41,906 nt of DNA, from positions 1-41,906 of the forward strand of contig SABV01000005.1 in NCBI GenBank assembly GCA_009928855.1. The letters run 5' to 3'. Below are positions 18,141 through 26,905 of the stretch, one piece after another. The stretch comes from Erysipelotrichia bacterium. Lineage in GTDB: Bacteria; Muiribacteriota; Ozemobacteria; Ozemobacterales; Ozemobacteraceae. Numbering within the stretch: the first letter of the stretch is position 1; the number at the start of each line of letters is the position of its first letter. The notes below the pieces were generated by a model. The model was not told the DNA's origin, ran no database searches, and worked only from the letters and a program-made list of their open reading frames with translations. Position numbers and translations under genes: made by a program.

Positions 18141-21138
18141 AAAATTAAGCATAGTATCTTACCGTTTTAAAAACCTGCTTTTGTGGGCAATCACCACAAT
18201 ATGCCTGGTTGGCATACCGGCTGTTCTGGTCTTTGTAACTACGGCCCGCTATTTTTCGGTTATTGAAGAAGATCTCAAATTCGAATTCAAAATGAAACTT
18301 CAGCAGGCTACGAACGAAGCAACGCGCCACGTTAACCAGGAAAAGTTCTGGTGCAGGCATTTTCACGAAAAATTCGGCGAATTTGCCGCTGCCAACACCA
18401 GCTTAACCCATATAATCCACTGGCTCGAAAGGCAGAGACAGGTTTTTGACAATGAATTTGATTTCATCGCATGGGACCCGGATGGTAACCAGAAAGCGAT
18501 GACTTTTAACAGCACGTTCAGTCAGGATGAATGGCGCAAGGTTTTTTATCTGACGAATGCGTTTTTTAGTTCTCCATGGGTTTTTTCATATAAAAACAAG
18601 ATTGAAAGCGATATTGAAAAGGTCAGAGAGATTATCGGGCCACAGTTTATGAGAATGACCTTCCACAGCCTGCTTGATTCAAGAGAATACTCGCTCGGCT
18701 GGGTCGACAGCGCCGGAAGAAAACGTCCGATAGGGGCTTATTTTGTCGAGGCAGGCGGAGCTCTGTTGTTTTTTGACCATGCAAAGCTGAAACAATATTC
18801 AGGACTGCGTCATGTGCTAAAAACTTACGCCAGAAATGAAAGAAACATCGCCATTGGAACCCTGGATGCATCGGACAATGAGTTTCCGATATGGCAGACC
18901 GGAGCCATAATCGATGAAAAAATATTGCAACCAGGGTTCGATGAATGCGAAACAAAATCGCTTAATTTTGTGGAATTAGCTGAGCACTATATAGGCTTTG
19001 AGTTTTTAACCCCCAATTTGCGCATTTTTGCCTGTATGCCGCGGAAATATAACGAACTGGCAATTCTCTGGCGCGCCACTATAGCCGCCATGCTGTATAT
19101 TTTTCTTATGCTGCCTTTTTTCTCCTACACGTGGAAAACTTTGGCAAACCAGCTTCCCGGGCGCGCGTCCATCAGACTCAAACTCGCATTCCTCTTTATT
19201 TTCGCAACCGGCATACCTCTTCTGGCGATGGTCGGGATATCTCAGGAACACTACCTGCACAAACGCCTGTCACTGATGACAGAGGCCCAGCAAAGATCAA
19301 TTGAAACGCTGCTGAGCTTCGATCGTCGCTATCAATCGGCATTAAAAAATACCGCAACTTACCTTGATAAGTTTTTTATAAAATGGGCCAGAAACAGCGC
19401 AGGAAAAGAGCTTGATGAGAATATGCTAAAAGATGTTCGAGAGCAGTATGAAAAAGTTTCGGCCCAGAATTTTTTTGTCATAGCCAGCTCAAGCAAGATT
19501 GTTGGTAACTCTGCCGGCCTTTTTTACTATAAAGGCGAGATAGACGTGCCTGTATTTGATTTAAAGCGCTCCAAAACATTTCGAGCATTTTTCCCGGCCC
19601 TCGAAAGCGACTTAACTACCGCAAACCTGGTCGGCAAAAAAGTTATGAGCGACCTGAACCGCGTAGAGATACCCGGGCACACCCTCAGCAAACTGGAAAT
19701 CATAGCAGAATCGTTACTGCAAAAATCTTTTATTGAGATAACTCATTCTCTGATTGTTAATTTTGGATACATCAACCAGTGGGGATTTGGATATGCCAAA
19801 GATATGACTTATTTCAAATTTCTATCTACCGGCAATTCAGAGCTCACAGACTATCTTGCGATGTTTTTCTGGCAACCGGTTCATCTTCAGTCCATATTTA
19901 TAAAAACAGCGGTTATACAAGCCAACAGGAATCCGGACGGCTTTAAACTGATCGCCCACAACCGTCTAAGAAGCAGCTTTATACCAGAGCTTGATTCTAA
20001 CAATCTTCGACTTGAAACATTTGCCAAAAGGCTCGGGCAAAAGCCAACAGAAGAAATCGAGATTTTAACGGTAAACAATGAACAATACCTTGCAGTTGGT
20101 TTTAACGGCAGACACCTGGATTCTTTCCAGCTGATTGGATTATATCCCTTGCGAAATATTGAAATGGTAATCAGTCAGCAGAAAAGCAATCTTTTCATTC
20201 TTGGCATCTTCAGCATTTTACTGGCAGCAGGGCTAGCGCAAATTCTTGCAAAGAGCTTTTTAAAACCTCTGTCGGCATTGCGCGAAGGTGCCCTGGCCAT
20301 CGAAAAGCGCGATTTCAGCCACAGAATAAACGAAACAGGCAAAGATGAGTTCGGCGAAATTGCATCTATCTTTAACAACACCATGGTTGGCTTTGAAGAG
20401 CTTGAAGTGGCAAAAATTGTCCAGGAGAGCCTTTTCCCGGCACCAGATTTTGCACAGAATCGCTTTAAAATTTTCGGAAAAAGCATTTCGATGGGTGAGC
20501 TTGGCGGCGATTATCTCGATTTTTTCGCAGTAAACGAAAATAGTTTTGCTCTGTTGCTGGGTGATGTCGCCGGGCATGGCGTCGGTGCGGCGCTGATTAT
20601 GGCAATGGCAAAAACCGGCATTCTCAGTTCAGGCGAAAACCTTGCTTCGCCACAGACAATATTGGCGAATCTCCACAAACTGATTCTGGCTTCTAAAAAC
20701 AGCCGGCAGAAAAAGATCATGACACTTCAATACATGTTCATAAACAGTATTACCTGTGAAGGTCTTTATGCAAATGCAGGTGGTTGCTCGCCGTATATTT
20801 ACCGTCACTCCCTGAACATTGTCGAAGAACTTAAAATAGCGGGCGCGCCCCTTGGTTCTTTTAAAAAAGCTACCTTCAGCGACTGTCAGATAAAATTTAA
20901 TGAGGGTGATGCCATTATTTTTTACACAGACGGGATTGTTGAATCGCGCAACAGCAATGGCGAGGAAATTGGCTATGAAGGTCTGCAGAAAATACTCTGC
21001 AAGTCATATTCTACAGACCCGCAGGTCTATTACCAGAACATTCTCGACGAATATAATACTCACATAAAAGCGCAGAAAGCTCAGGACGACCTTACGATTA
21101 TCATCATGGTATGTATGCCAAACGGGGCAACAGTTTAA
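18130..21138 (+). CDS. B3: membrane receptor phosphatase (HAMP-SpoIIE/PP2C), type B
   Basis: 1002 residues, the longest of the eight. Membrane segments at about 15-38, 317-336, 351-371 and 687-709; HAMP; phosphatase domain with D794 ('GGDYLDFF'), D812 ('GDVAGHG'), D934 ('YTDG') and D986-D987 ('QDDLT'). Catalytic acids are complete; the NAG motif is 'NAGGCSP'. Type-B marks: 'EIIGPQ' in the first loop, 'ESLLQKSF' and 'QWGFGYA' in the second. The start codon lies inside the end of A3 (11-base overlap) with no Shine-Dalgarno site, so translation probably depends on ribosomes terminating on A3. That would hold A3 and B3 close to a fixed ratio. Confidence 0.92.
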   Translation: MSTEKLSIVSYRFKNLLLWAITTICLVGIPAVLVFVTTARYFSVIEEDLKFEFKMKLQQATNEATRHVNQEKFWCRHFHEKFGEFAAANTSLTHIIHWLERQRQVFDNEFDFIAWDPDGNQKAMTFNSTFSQDEWRKVFYLTNAFFSSPWVFSYKNKIESDIEKVREIIGPQFMRMTFHSLLDSREYSLGWVDSAGRKRPIGAYFVEAGGALLFFDHAKLKQYSGLRHVLKTYARNERNIAIGTLDASDNEFPIWQTGAIIDEKILQPGFDECETKSLNFVELAEHYIGFEFLTPNLRIFACMPRKYNELAILWRATIAAMLYIFLMLPFFSYTWKTLANQLPGRASIRLKLAFLFIFATGIPLLAMVGISQEHYLHKRLSLMTEAQQRSIETLLSFDRRYQSALKNTATYLDKFFIKWARNSAGKELDENMLKDVREQYEKVSAQNFFVIASSSKIVGNSAGLFYYKGEIDVPVFDLKRSKTFRAFFPALESDLTTANLVGKKVMSDLNRVEIPGHTLSKLEIIAESLLQKSFIEITHSLIVNFGYINQWGFGYAKDMTYFKFLSTGNSELTDYLAMFFWQPVHLQSIFIKTAVIQANRNPDGFKLIAHNRLRSSFIPELDSNNLRLETFAKRLGQKPTEEIEILTVNNEQYLAVGFNGRHLDSFQLIGLYPLRNIEMVISQQKSNLFILGIFSILLAAGLAQILAKSFLKPLSALREGALAIEKRDFSHRINETGKDEFGEIASIFNNTMVGFEELEVAKIVQESLFPAPDFAQNRFKIFGKSISMGELGGDYLDFFAVNENSFALLLGDVAGHGVGAALIMAMAKTGILSSGENLASPQTILANLHKLILASKNSRQKKIMTLQYMFINSITCEGLYANAGGCSPYIYRHSLNIVEELKIAGAPLGSFKKATFSDCQIKFNEGDAIIFYTDGIVESRNSNGEEIGYEGLQKILCKSYSTDPQVYYQNILDEYNTHIKAQKAQDDLTIIIMVCMPNGATV

Positions 21139-21176
21139 ACATCTTAGCTCTGCCTCTCTTTTTCGATCTCCCATAG

Positions 21177-21205
21177 CTGCAAATTTACACGATTTTGGTT
21201 ATACT
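21177..21205 (+). promoter_or_regulatory. Putative promoter of the FHA/GAF/GGDEF gene
   Basis: CTGCAA (21177-21182, weak) and TATACT (21200-21205, 5 of 6) are spaced by 17 bases. The implied start point lies between the in-frame TTG at 21195 and ATG 21249, which supports the ATG as the true start. Confidence 0.35.
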
Positions 21206-21248
21206 GAAAAAAATTATCGAAAGACCAAAGATTGCTCAGGACAACGAG

Positions 21249-22691
21249 ATGAAAATAATTATAACGGACAAAAGTGGTCAGATTCTTTATGAGGGCAGCC
21301 CTGTGCTGCATGGGAATGGCGTCATAATCGGCAGTGGCAACGATTGCGACATTCAGCTCAACAAAATGGGTGTGGCTCGCAGTCAGCTGCAATTGCGCTA
21401 CAATTCAGAAGGACATCTGACACTGCAGGATCTTCAGAGCCCATTCGGCACAATAATTGATGGCGTGAGAATCCAACCTGGTTTCGTCACTACAGTCAAG
21501 CCCGGTGCTTTTATCGAGCTTTCAGAAGATCTTTTCATGCAGCTTCAAATTGAAAGCGACGAAAAAAGATCTTCCATTTCAGACAACAAATTATTTCCGT
21601 TTTTTCTCGCCAGCAATGAATCATTTGTGAGACGTTGTTTTTCACAAATAAGAAGCAAAATACCGCGTCAGCACTACGCAGCCATTTCATCAGCCGAGGG
21701 CGAACTGGCAACCAGAATAAAAGAACTGTCAGCAGTCCTTGAAGTTACCTACGCTCTGAATTCTATAAACAGCTTTCCGAGAATGCTCGACTTCACGCTT
21801 GAGATGGCTTTAGCTGTAACAGGCGGTGAAAGAGCTATGATAATGCTCTTCAACGACGAAATGAACCGCCTTGAAACAGTGGCAATGCAAAACTTCGACC
21901 CGGCCGAACTGAATGACGACCTTCAGGCAACTGCGGGGCTTGTAAGCAAATGTTTTGACAGCGGCGAGTCAATGATCGGCTCTTCGCATAACTTCAAACT
22001 GCCGGGGCACAGAGGCAAGACGCCACACGAAGCAGGCATCATGTCAATCGCTATTGTGCCGCTCATGGAGCGTGAAACGATTATTGGCATTCTTTATGTA
22101 GACACCAGGCATTCTGACAACATTCTTACCTCAAGAGCTGAAGAGCTGATGAAGATATTTGCAGCACAGGCCGCAGTAGCTATTAACCGCACGCGCATGT
22201 TTCATTCTGCAACCACCGATTCGACCACCGGAATTGCCAATCAAAATCTATTTTTGCGAAGACTTACAGAAGAATTCTGCCGCGCACAGCGCCATCAGAA
22301 AGATATATCGCTTATACTCATGGATCTCGACCATTTCACAGAGATAAATGAAAACTATGGCGAGCACAACGCTGACCGGGTTCTTAAAGAAGTTGGCAAA
22401 ATTTTTAAAAATGCTACCAGAATTCACGATCTGATATCGCGATTCGGAGCTGACACCTTTGCAATGCTACTACCGGAAACACCCTTTTCCGGAGCGAAAT
22501 CAGTGGCGCTAAAATTAAAAGCGGCGCTGGGCAATACAAAGACACGAACCGACAAGGGGACTATCCAGATAACCGGCAGTTTTGGCATTGCAAGCAGCTC
22601 AAAGAGCACTCTGAAGCCGGCCGATCTACTCAAAGCAGCTGAAAAAGCACTAAAACTGGCGATTAAACGTGGTGGAAACCAGATAGTCTGA
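21249..22691 (+). CDS. FHA-like, GAF and degenerate GGDEF signalling protein
   Basis: 480 residues from ATG 21249 (AGGA at 21238-21241). Residues 1-95 resemble a forkhead-associated fold, but the phosphothreonine-binding residues are weak: IGSGNDCDI where GR..DI is usual, 'VARSQLQL' where SRxHA is usual, 'SPFGTIIDG' for NGTxVNG. A GAF domain covers about 165-320 ('GIMSIAIVPLMERETIIGIL'). The last 160 residues are a GGDEF domain with 'LILMDLDHFTEINENYG', but the signature is GADTF, lacking the catalytic acid. The inhibitory-site motif R-I-H-D, five residues before it, is intact. It is probably a cytoplasmic integrator that may bind cyclic-di-GMP rather than make it. It follows the B3 operon after 110 bases. 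Confidence 0.87.
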   Translation: MKIIITDKSGQILYEGSPVLHGNGVIIGSGNDCDIQLNKMGVARSQLQLRYNSEGHLTLQDLQSPFGTIIDGVRIQPGFVTTVKPGAFIELSEDLFMQLQIESDEKRSSISDNKLFPFFLASNESFVRRCFSQIRSKIPRQHYAAISSAEGELATRIKELSAVLEVTYALNSINSFPRMLDFTLEMALAVTGGERAMIMLFNDEMNRLETVAMQNFDPAELNDDLQATAGLVSKCFDSGESMIGSSHNFKLPGHRGKTPHEAGIMSIAIVPLMERETIIGILYVDTRHSDNILTSRAEELMKIFAAQAAVAINRTRMFHSATTDSTTGIANQNLFLRRLTEEFCRAQRHQKDISLILMDLDHFTEINENYGEHNADRVLKEVGKIFKNATRIHDLISRFGADTFAMLLPETPFSGAKSVALKLKAALGNTKTRTDKGTIQITGSFGIASSSKSTLKPADLLKAAEKALKLAIKRGGNQIV

Positions 22692-22724
22692 ACCGCTGAA
22701 CAGATAAAAAACAGGACGTAAAAC

Positions 22725-24362
22725 ATGATCAATCTTCTTGATGACCTGAATATTTCGAAAAGCAGAAAAAGCCTTGATGAGCTTGAAAAGCTTGCAGGCT
22801 TTTCCCCTAACGGAAACGAAAAAAATAAATATGCCGAACTGGCCGGAAAGCTTGTTAAAAAGCAAGAAAAGCAGCAGGAAGAGTCTGGCGATCATCTAGA
22901 AGACAAGCACTGGCAAACCCATAAACAGTTCGCAATACTTTTTGAGCATTTTGGGCGATCGTTTGCATTGTTTGTCGGCGATCTGCTCGACATCATACTC
23001 AGCGGCCCGGTGCAGGCACGTCTGGTCAACGAAATGATTGAAGAAAAAATCAATCGCATGCGCAAGGCCCGCGAAGCAGCAGCAACGGCGTCTACTCAAA
23101 AACACAAAGTGCAGGCAAAACGCAGTTCTAAATTTGACGTTGTGATTGGCGGCGAGAAACGTGTGTATCCCCGTCATTTTCTCAAACGCAAGGGCTTTCT
23201 TGCGACCCTTTTTCTCGACAGTGAAGAATACCCTGCCTTCAAAAAATTGATTAAACAAATTGAGCTTGTATGTCACGAAAGTGTTCAACAAGACGATATT
23301 CCCGCAACAGAAGCAGAAAGACAGAAGGCTCTCACAAAAATCATAAGTGAATTGCGCTACGAAATCAAACCGGCTGATGTAGTTCGAGCCTGGGCCCTGC
23401 TCGATGCAGACTGTTTTAAGCACCTCGAATGGGCTTTTAATGAAACCAAAAACATGCATCTGGTCAGACCAGATTTTTATGACGACCTTGACAAAGCTTA
23501 TCGTGAAGGCAAAAAGCTGCTGAAATTGCTTATAGACGATATTCAAAGCGAGTTTCCGCCCACCGAAGAAAAGGGTGACGCTTTCGAAGACTACCTTAAA
23601 GACGTGCTCGAAATATACACACACCATCATTTTGTTTTAAAATACTTTCACCAGACCAGGCCTGCCGTTTCGCTCAAAGATTTCGAAATGACCAGAGAAG
23701 AACTTCAGGAAAAAATCGAAGATCTGCACGAAGAAGCAGATGAACTGAGAAAAAAACAAGCGCAGGCGGCTATAGAAAAAGATCAGGCGCAGGCAGAAGC
23801 ACGCACATTAAAAAACCAGAATGAAGAGCTCAGGCAAAAACTTGCGCGCCTGGACCCGGCAGAAGTTCAAAAACAGTTACAGGCGGCTGAAGCCAAAGTC
23901 AAAGCAGCCCGAAAAGAGCTTGCCGAGACTTTTGCAGAAGAAGCAGAGCTCAGAACCGATATGCGCAAGCTTGACGAAGAAAATCAGGAACTAACCCGAA
24001 AATTGCAGCAACTGCATGCTATACCGGACGAAAGCAGTTACTCTGTTGAAAACCTCCTCAAGGGCAAGCGGGTGGTTATTTTTGGTGGCGTTGGCCGCGA
24101 CCATTATCTGCCTATTCTCAAAGAAGCAGGAGTCGCGAACGAAGACTACGAATGGTATGAGGGCTATCACACAATCAGTCAGGCGAGAACAGCAGAGATT
24201 GTCGGCAGATGTGATCTTGCCGTCGTGGTTACGAGTTATGCGGGGCATCTGCTGCTTTACCAGGTAAGACCCTGTATAAAAGAAAACCAGCACTTCTTCA
24301 AAATTCACAACAGCGGAGCCGGGTCGTTGCGAAAAGAAATCGTTAAAACTTTCAAAAAATAG
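22725..24362 (+). CDS. Coiled-coil protein with C-terminal DUF2325 domain
   Basis: 545 residues, no signal peptide or membrane segment. The N-terminal 300 residues are charged and helical, with no family I recognise. Residues about 325-450 form a long Glu/Lys/Gln-rich coiled coil. The last 75 residues match DUF2325: 'VVIFGGVGRDHYLPILKEAG', then 'EWYEGYHTI', 'CDLAVVVTSYAGH' and 'YQVRPCIKEN'. DUF2325 has no established biochemical function; its Gly-rich opening and the spaced His and TSY motifs suggest a small alpha/beta ligand-binding or catalytic fold (inference). Start ATG 22725 follows AGGA at 22713-22716, 33 bases after the GGDEF gene, so the two are probably co-transcribed. Confidence 0.8.
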   Translation: MINLLDDLNISKSRKSLDELEKLAGFSPNGNEKNKYAELAGKLVKKQEKQQEESGDHLEDKHWQTHKQFAILFEHFGRSFALFVGDLLDIILSGPVQARLVNEMIEEKINRMRKAREAAATASTQKHKVQAKRSSKFDVVIGGEKRVYPRHFLKRKGFLATLFLDSEEYPAFKKLIKQIELVCHESVQQDDIPATEAERQKALTKIISELRYEIKPADVVRAWALLDADCFKHLEWAFNETKNMHLVRPDFYDDLDKAYREGKKLLKLLIDDIQSEFPPTEEKGDAFEDYLKDVLEIYTHHHFVLKYFHQTRPAVSLKDFEMTREELQEKIEDLHEEADELRKKQAQAAIEKDQAQAEARTLKNQNEELRQKLARLDPAEVQKQLQAAEAKVKAARKELAETFAEEAELRTDMRKLDEENQELTRKLQQLHAIPDESSYSVENLLKGKRVVIFGGVGRDHYLPILKEAGVANEDYEWYEGYHTISQARTAEIVGRCDLAVVVTSYAGHLLLYQVRPCIKENQHFFKIHNSGAGSLRKEIVKTFKK

Positions 24363-24396
24363 CTAAATCCACCCTGAACGGAATTCGTTCTCAATT

Positions 24397-24972
24397 ATGA
24401 ACATGACCCCCGAGGAACTCTGGAAGGAAGCAATAAGAGGCGACCAGCGAGCCTGGCAAAGTCTCTACGAGATTTTCGGCAGTCAGGTTTACCAGTTCTT
24501 TCTAAGAAACACAAGAAACCCGGAGTTGGCAGGTGACAAGCTTCAAGAGGTATTTTTGCGAATATTCAAGAACCGTGACTCATTCAAATACGGCTCACTT
24601 AAAACCTGGATATTTCGCATTGCCAGAAACCTGCTGATTGATGAATGGCGCAAAACCGGAAAACGCGAAATTCTCGATGAAACACTGCCCGAAACGGCAG
24701 ACTCAGGAGTTCAGCTTGAAGAAGCGGTTATTGATGCAATCGAGCACGAGCAGATGGCCAGACTGATCGACGAAAGCCTTGACCAGATGCCAGAACAAGA
24801 CCGCATGGCCGTGTGTCTGGTTTATATTGCCGGTCTGAGTATCCCCGAATTTGCAGAAGTAATGGAAATTCCTCCAGGGACTGCAAAAACTAGAGTCAGG
24901 CACGCCAGAATGGTTATGGATTCTCTTTTGCGAGAAAAAATGCAGATAAAAAGGTTTGAAAAAGGCCTATGA
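24397..24972 (+). CDS. ECF-type RNA polymerase sigma factor
   Basis: 191 residues. Region 2 covers about 10-80: 'NPELAGDKLQEVFLRIF' is the core-binding part and 'SLKTWIFRIARNLLIDEWRK' the -10 recognition helix. Region 4 covers about 125-180: 'MPEQDRMAVCLVYIAGLSIPE' and the helix-turn-helix 'VMEIPPGTAKTRVRHAR'. Region 3 is absent, as in group 4 (ECF) sigma factors. The next gene overlaps it by 4 bases and encodes a zinc-type membrane anti-sigma factor, so the pair should respond to an envelope or redox signal. ATG 24397 is used; ATG 24403 is an alternative. There is no good Shine-Dalgarno site for either. Confidence 0.93.
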   Translation: MNMTPEELWKEAIRGDQRAWQSLYEIFGSQVYQFFLRNTRNPELAGDKLQEVFLRIFKNRDSFKYGSLKTWIFRIARNLLIDEWRKTGKREILDETLPETADSGVQLEEAVIDAIEHEQMARLIDESLDQMPEQDRMAVCLVYIAGLSIPEFAEVMEIPPGTAKTRVRHARMVMDSLLREKMQIKRFEKGL

Positions 24973-25925
24973 ACTGTGCAGAATTTAAAAATACGACAAG
25001 AGAACTGCAGTCTCTGAAAGAACTTCAGGGCGACAAAGCTGCAGCAGAACACCTCGCCGGCTGCCCGGACTGCCGTAAGTTTCTGCGCTACGAAGAAAAG
25101 CTGCGCCAGAGCTTTGGTATGATTGCCCAGGAACCATTTCCTGCAAGTCTGGCTGTTAAAATTATGGCGATACAGACTGAAAATCTGCCTGAAGCAGAAA
25201 AATCAATACCCATCTACGATCGACTACGCCATTATTTCTCTGTGTTTCCATTTAAAGTAGCTATGGCTTCAGCCATCATCGGCTTTTTTGCGGCCTTCAT
25301 AATTCTGCATTCGACCACTTTAAAGCCTGACATGGCACCATCGACAGATCAAACACAGCTTTCACTGCTGAAACAACAATCTTTGCCGACACAGCAAAGC
25401 CTCCGTGCACCAAAAACAACAGAAAGCGCGGATACAACTGTTGTAAAAAGTGAAATAAGCTTTGAAAAAGGCCATATTCCAGGCGCCATGAGCTTCACTC
25501 TCGAAGAATCACCACAATCAGAGCAGCTTGCTCCGGTTACCCCGAAACAGTTTTTAACGCCGCAGCCCGAACTAGCAATGTCTGGAAACAAGGCAAGAGC
25601 CATGAGCCCACAGGTAGAGAGCCTGATGGATTTTTCTAGCAGTGCCGCCTCTGAAAAATGCGAATCTGAATCTTCGGCAGACTTGTCAGAGCACTCTGTT
25701 GTACCGAAGAAAAGCGACAAAGCAGATATCCTCGGGCAGGAAATACTCGATTTGCTTACCAGGCATTCTGTCGAGCTGCCCGAGGGGCAGATAAATATCG
25801 AAGAACTGGCGATGAAAGGCTATATCAGCAGCCAGAAGCTCAAAGAATTGCGACCTCCAAGCGGCTGCAGGTGGTTTCTCTGCATAAAAAACGGGCAAAA
25901 AACAGTGCAACTCAAGAAAGATTAA
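24969..25925 (+). CDS. Membrane-anchored zinc-binding anti-sigma factor
   Basis: 318 residues. The N-terminal cytoplasmic domain has C3, H28, C32 and C35 ('EHLAGCPDCRKF'), the anti-sigma zinc-site pattern HxxxCxxC plus an upstream Cys. One membrane segment lies at about 96-114 ('VAMASAIIGFFAAFIIL'). The external part is Ser/Gln/Pro-rich and probably disordered (about 118-235), ending in a small domain of about 75 residues with no match I recognise ('NIEELAMKGYISSQKLKEL'). It should hold the upstream ECF sigma factor inactive at the membrane until released. The two genes overlap by ATGA. Identity rests on the zinc motif, single membrane span and gene pairing. Confidence 0.86.
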   Translation: MNCAEFKNTTRELQSLKELQGDKAAAEHLAGCPDCRKFLRYEEKLRQSFGMIAQEPFPASLAVKIMAIQTENLPEAEKSIPIYDRLRHYFSVFPFKVAMASAIIGFFAAFIILHSTTLKPDMAPSTDQTQLSLLKQQSLPTQQSLRAPKTTESADTTVVKSEISFEKGHIPGAMSFTLEESPQSEQLAPVTPKQFLTPQPELAMSGNKARAMSPQVESLMDFSSSAASEKCESESSADLSEHSVVPKKSDKADILGQEILDLLTRHSVELPEGQINIEELAMKGYISSQKLKELRPPSGCRWFLCIKNGQKTVQLKKD

Positions 25926-25999
25926 ACAGGCACAAAAATAGTTTCCCTGTTTCCTTCTGAATTCGATTTACCTGTAGAACAAAAATCTGGAGGTAAATC

Positions 26000-26413
26000 A
26001 TGAAAATGACAGGCACGTTTTTGCCGGTGATGTTTTTGCTCGCATTCTTTTTGTACACAGGCAACAGCTCGACTGCAGTAGAAGAGCAGAATATTCAAAA
26101 AACCCGAAGACTCTTGCTGCAGATTTTTAACAAACTCAACCTGACAGCTCTAGAGGCAAAAGATAGAGTCTACCTCAACTCTCTAGGCGCTGGGTTTGAC
26201 GAAGGCAACAATGAATTTTTCGTAGAAATTGCTGCAGAACAAAACAAAGGCGCCGGGCAGAACACTCTCGTCGTGGTCAGATGGGCCGATTGCGACAAGG
26301 TATTGCTCAGCATATTTCCACCGCCGGGCATGCCGCACCAGTGGCTCAAATGTCGCCTGCAAAAGCGCAATGATCAGATTTATGCACACATGCTCTATCT
26401 GCCGGCCGAGTAG
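26000..26413 (+). CDS. Small secreted protein of unknown function
   Basis: 137 residues. A basic start and hydrophobic stretch (residues 5-22, 'FLPVMFLLAFFLYTG') followed by small residues look like a Sec signal peptide with cleavage near residue 27; there is no lipobox cysteine. The mature part is about 110 residues, mixed alpha/beta in appearance, with 'FFVEIAAEQNKG' and 'LVVVRWADCDKVLLSIFPP'. I recognise no family. GGAGGT at 25989-25994 fixes the start. It lies 74 bases after the anti-sigma gene, so it could belong to the same regulon or be a sensor or target of it; position is the only support. Confidence 0.72.
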   Translation: MKMTGTFLPVMFLLAFFLYTGNSSTAVEEQNIQKTRRLLLQIFNKLNLTALEAKDRVYLNSLGAGFDEGNNEFFVEIAAEQNKGAGQNTLVVVRWADCDKVLLSIFPPPGMPHQWLKCRLQKRNDQIYAHMLYLPAE

Positions 26414-26485
26414 CAGGCCAGCTGTAACGCTCACCAGCAAAGGGTTTAGACAAACTTTTCACAGCGTTTCCTTTATCAAAGAATC

Positions 26486-26531
26486 TTGTAATATTATTTG
26501 AAAGGGTGTATTCTGCTACAGGTAATATAAT
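26486..26531 (+). promoter_or_regulatory. Putative thioredoxin promoter region
   Basis: TTGTAA (26486-26491) and TATTCT (26509-26514) are spaced by 17 bases. A perfect TATAAT also occurs at 26526-26531 but lacks a well-spaced -35. The region lies in the 135-base gap before thioredoxin, which suggests the gene has its own promoter. Which hexamer is used cannot be settled by eye. Confidence 0.4.
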
Positions 26532-26548
26532 GTAACAAAGGAGATTTT

Positions 26549-26869
26549 ATGGCACTCGAACTTAATAACACTAACTTTGACACTGAAGTAAAAAATTTTT
26601 CAGGCTCTGTCCTTGTTGATTTCTGGGCACCGTGGTGTGGTCCCTGTCGCATGATGACTCCGATTATCGACAGCCTTGCAACAAAATATGCCGGAAAAGT
26701 GAAAATTGCCAAAATCAATGTTGATGATAGCCCTGACATCGCTGCCAAATTCAATGTTGCAAGTATTCCGACACTGATTTTTTTCAAAAATGGTCAGGCT
26801 ATTCACACTTCAACAGGTGTAGTTCCGGAAGCAGAACTTGAGAACCAGATAAAATCAAAATTGCTCTGA
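26549..26869 (+). CDS. trxA: Thioredoxin
   Basis: 106 residues, the normal length of a single-domain thioredoxin. The redox-active WCGPC motif has C30 and C33 ('VDFWAPWCGPCRMM'). The buried Asp region 'VDF' and the cis-Pro loop 'VASIPTLIFFKNG' are in place. It reduces protein disulfides in the cytoplasm with electrons from thioredoxin reductase, which is not in this window. AAAGGAG at 26537-26543 fixes ATG 26549. Branching enzyme follows after 36 bases on the same strand with no terminator between, so the two may be co-transcribed. Confidence 0.96.
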   Translation: MALELNNTNFDTEVKNFSGSVLVDFWAPWCGPCRMMTPIIDSLATKYAGKVKIAKINVDDSPDIAAKFNVASIPTLIFFKNGQAIHTSTGVVPEAELENQIKSKLL

Positions 26870-26905
26870 TTTACCCCGGGTCCAAATTTCAAGCAGGAGC
26901 CTTTC

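Noticed and set aside
22896-23630. Minus-strand open frame of 244 residues
   Set aside because: It lies opposite the DUF2325 gene; its Phe/Val/Cys-rich composition is what the complement of a Glu/Lys-rich coding strand gives, and it has no motif or ribosome site.
24376-24390. Short inverted repeat GAACG-GAATT-CGTTC before the ECF sigma gene
   Set aside because: Only five paired bases per arm; could be an operator or part of an autoregulated promoter, but chance is as likely.
25926-25960. AAACAGG / CCTGTTT pair after the anti-sigma gene
   Set aside because: Seven-base stem with a long loop and no T run; weak as a terminator.
26425-26471. Possible imperfect hairpin between the secreted-protein gene and thioredoxin
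   Set aside because: The stem needs bulges and has no clean T tract; not enough for a terminator call.
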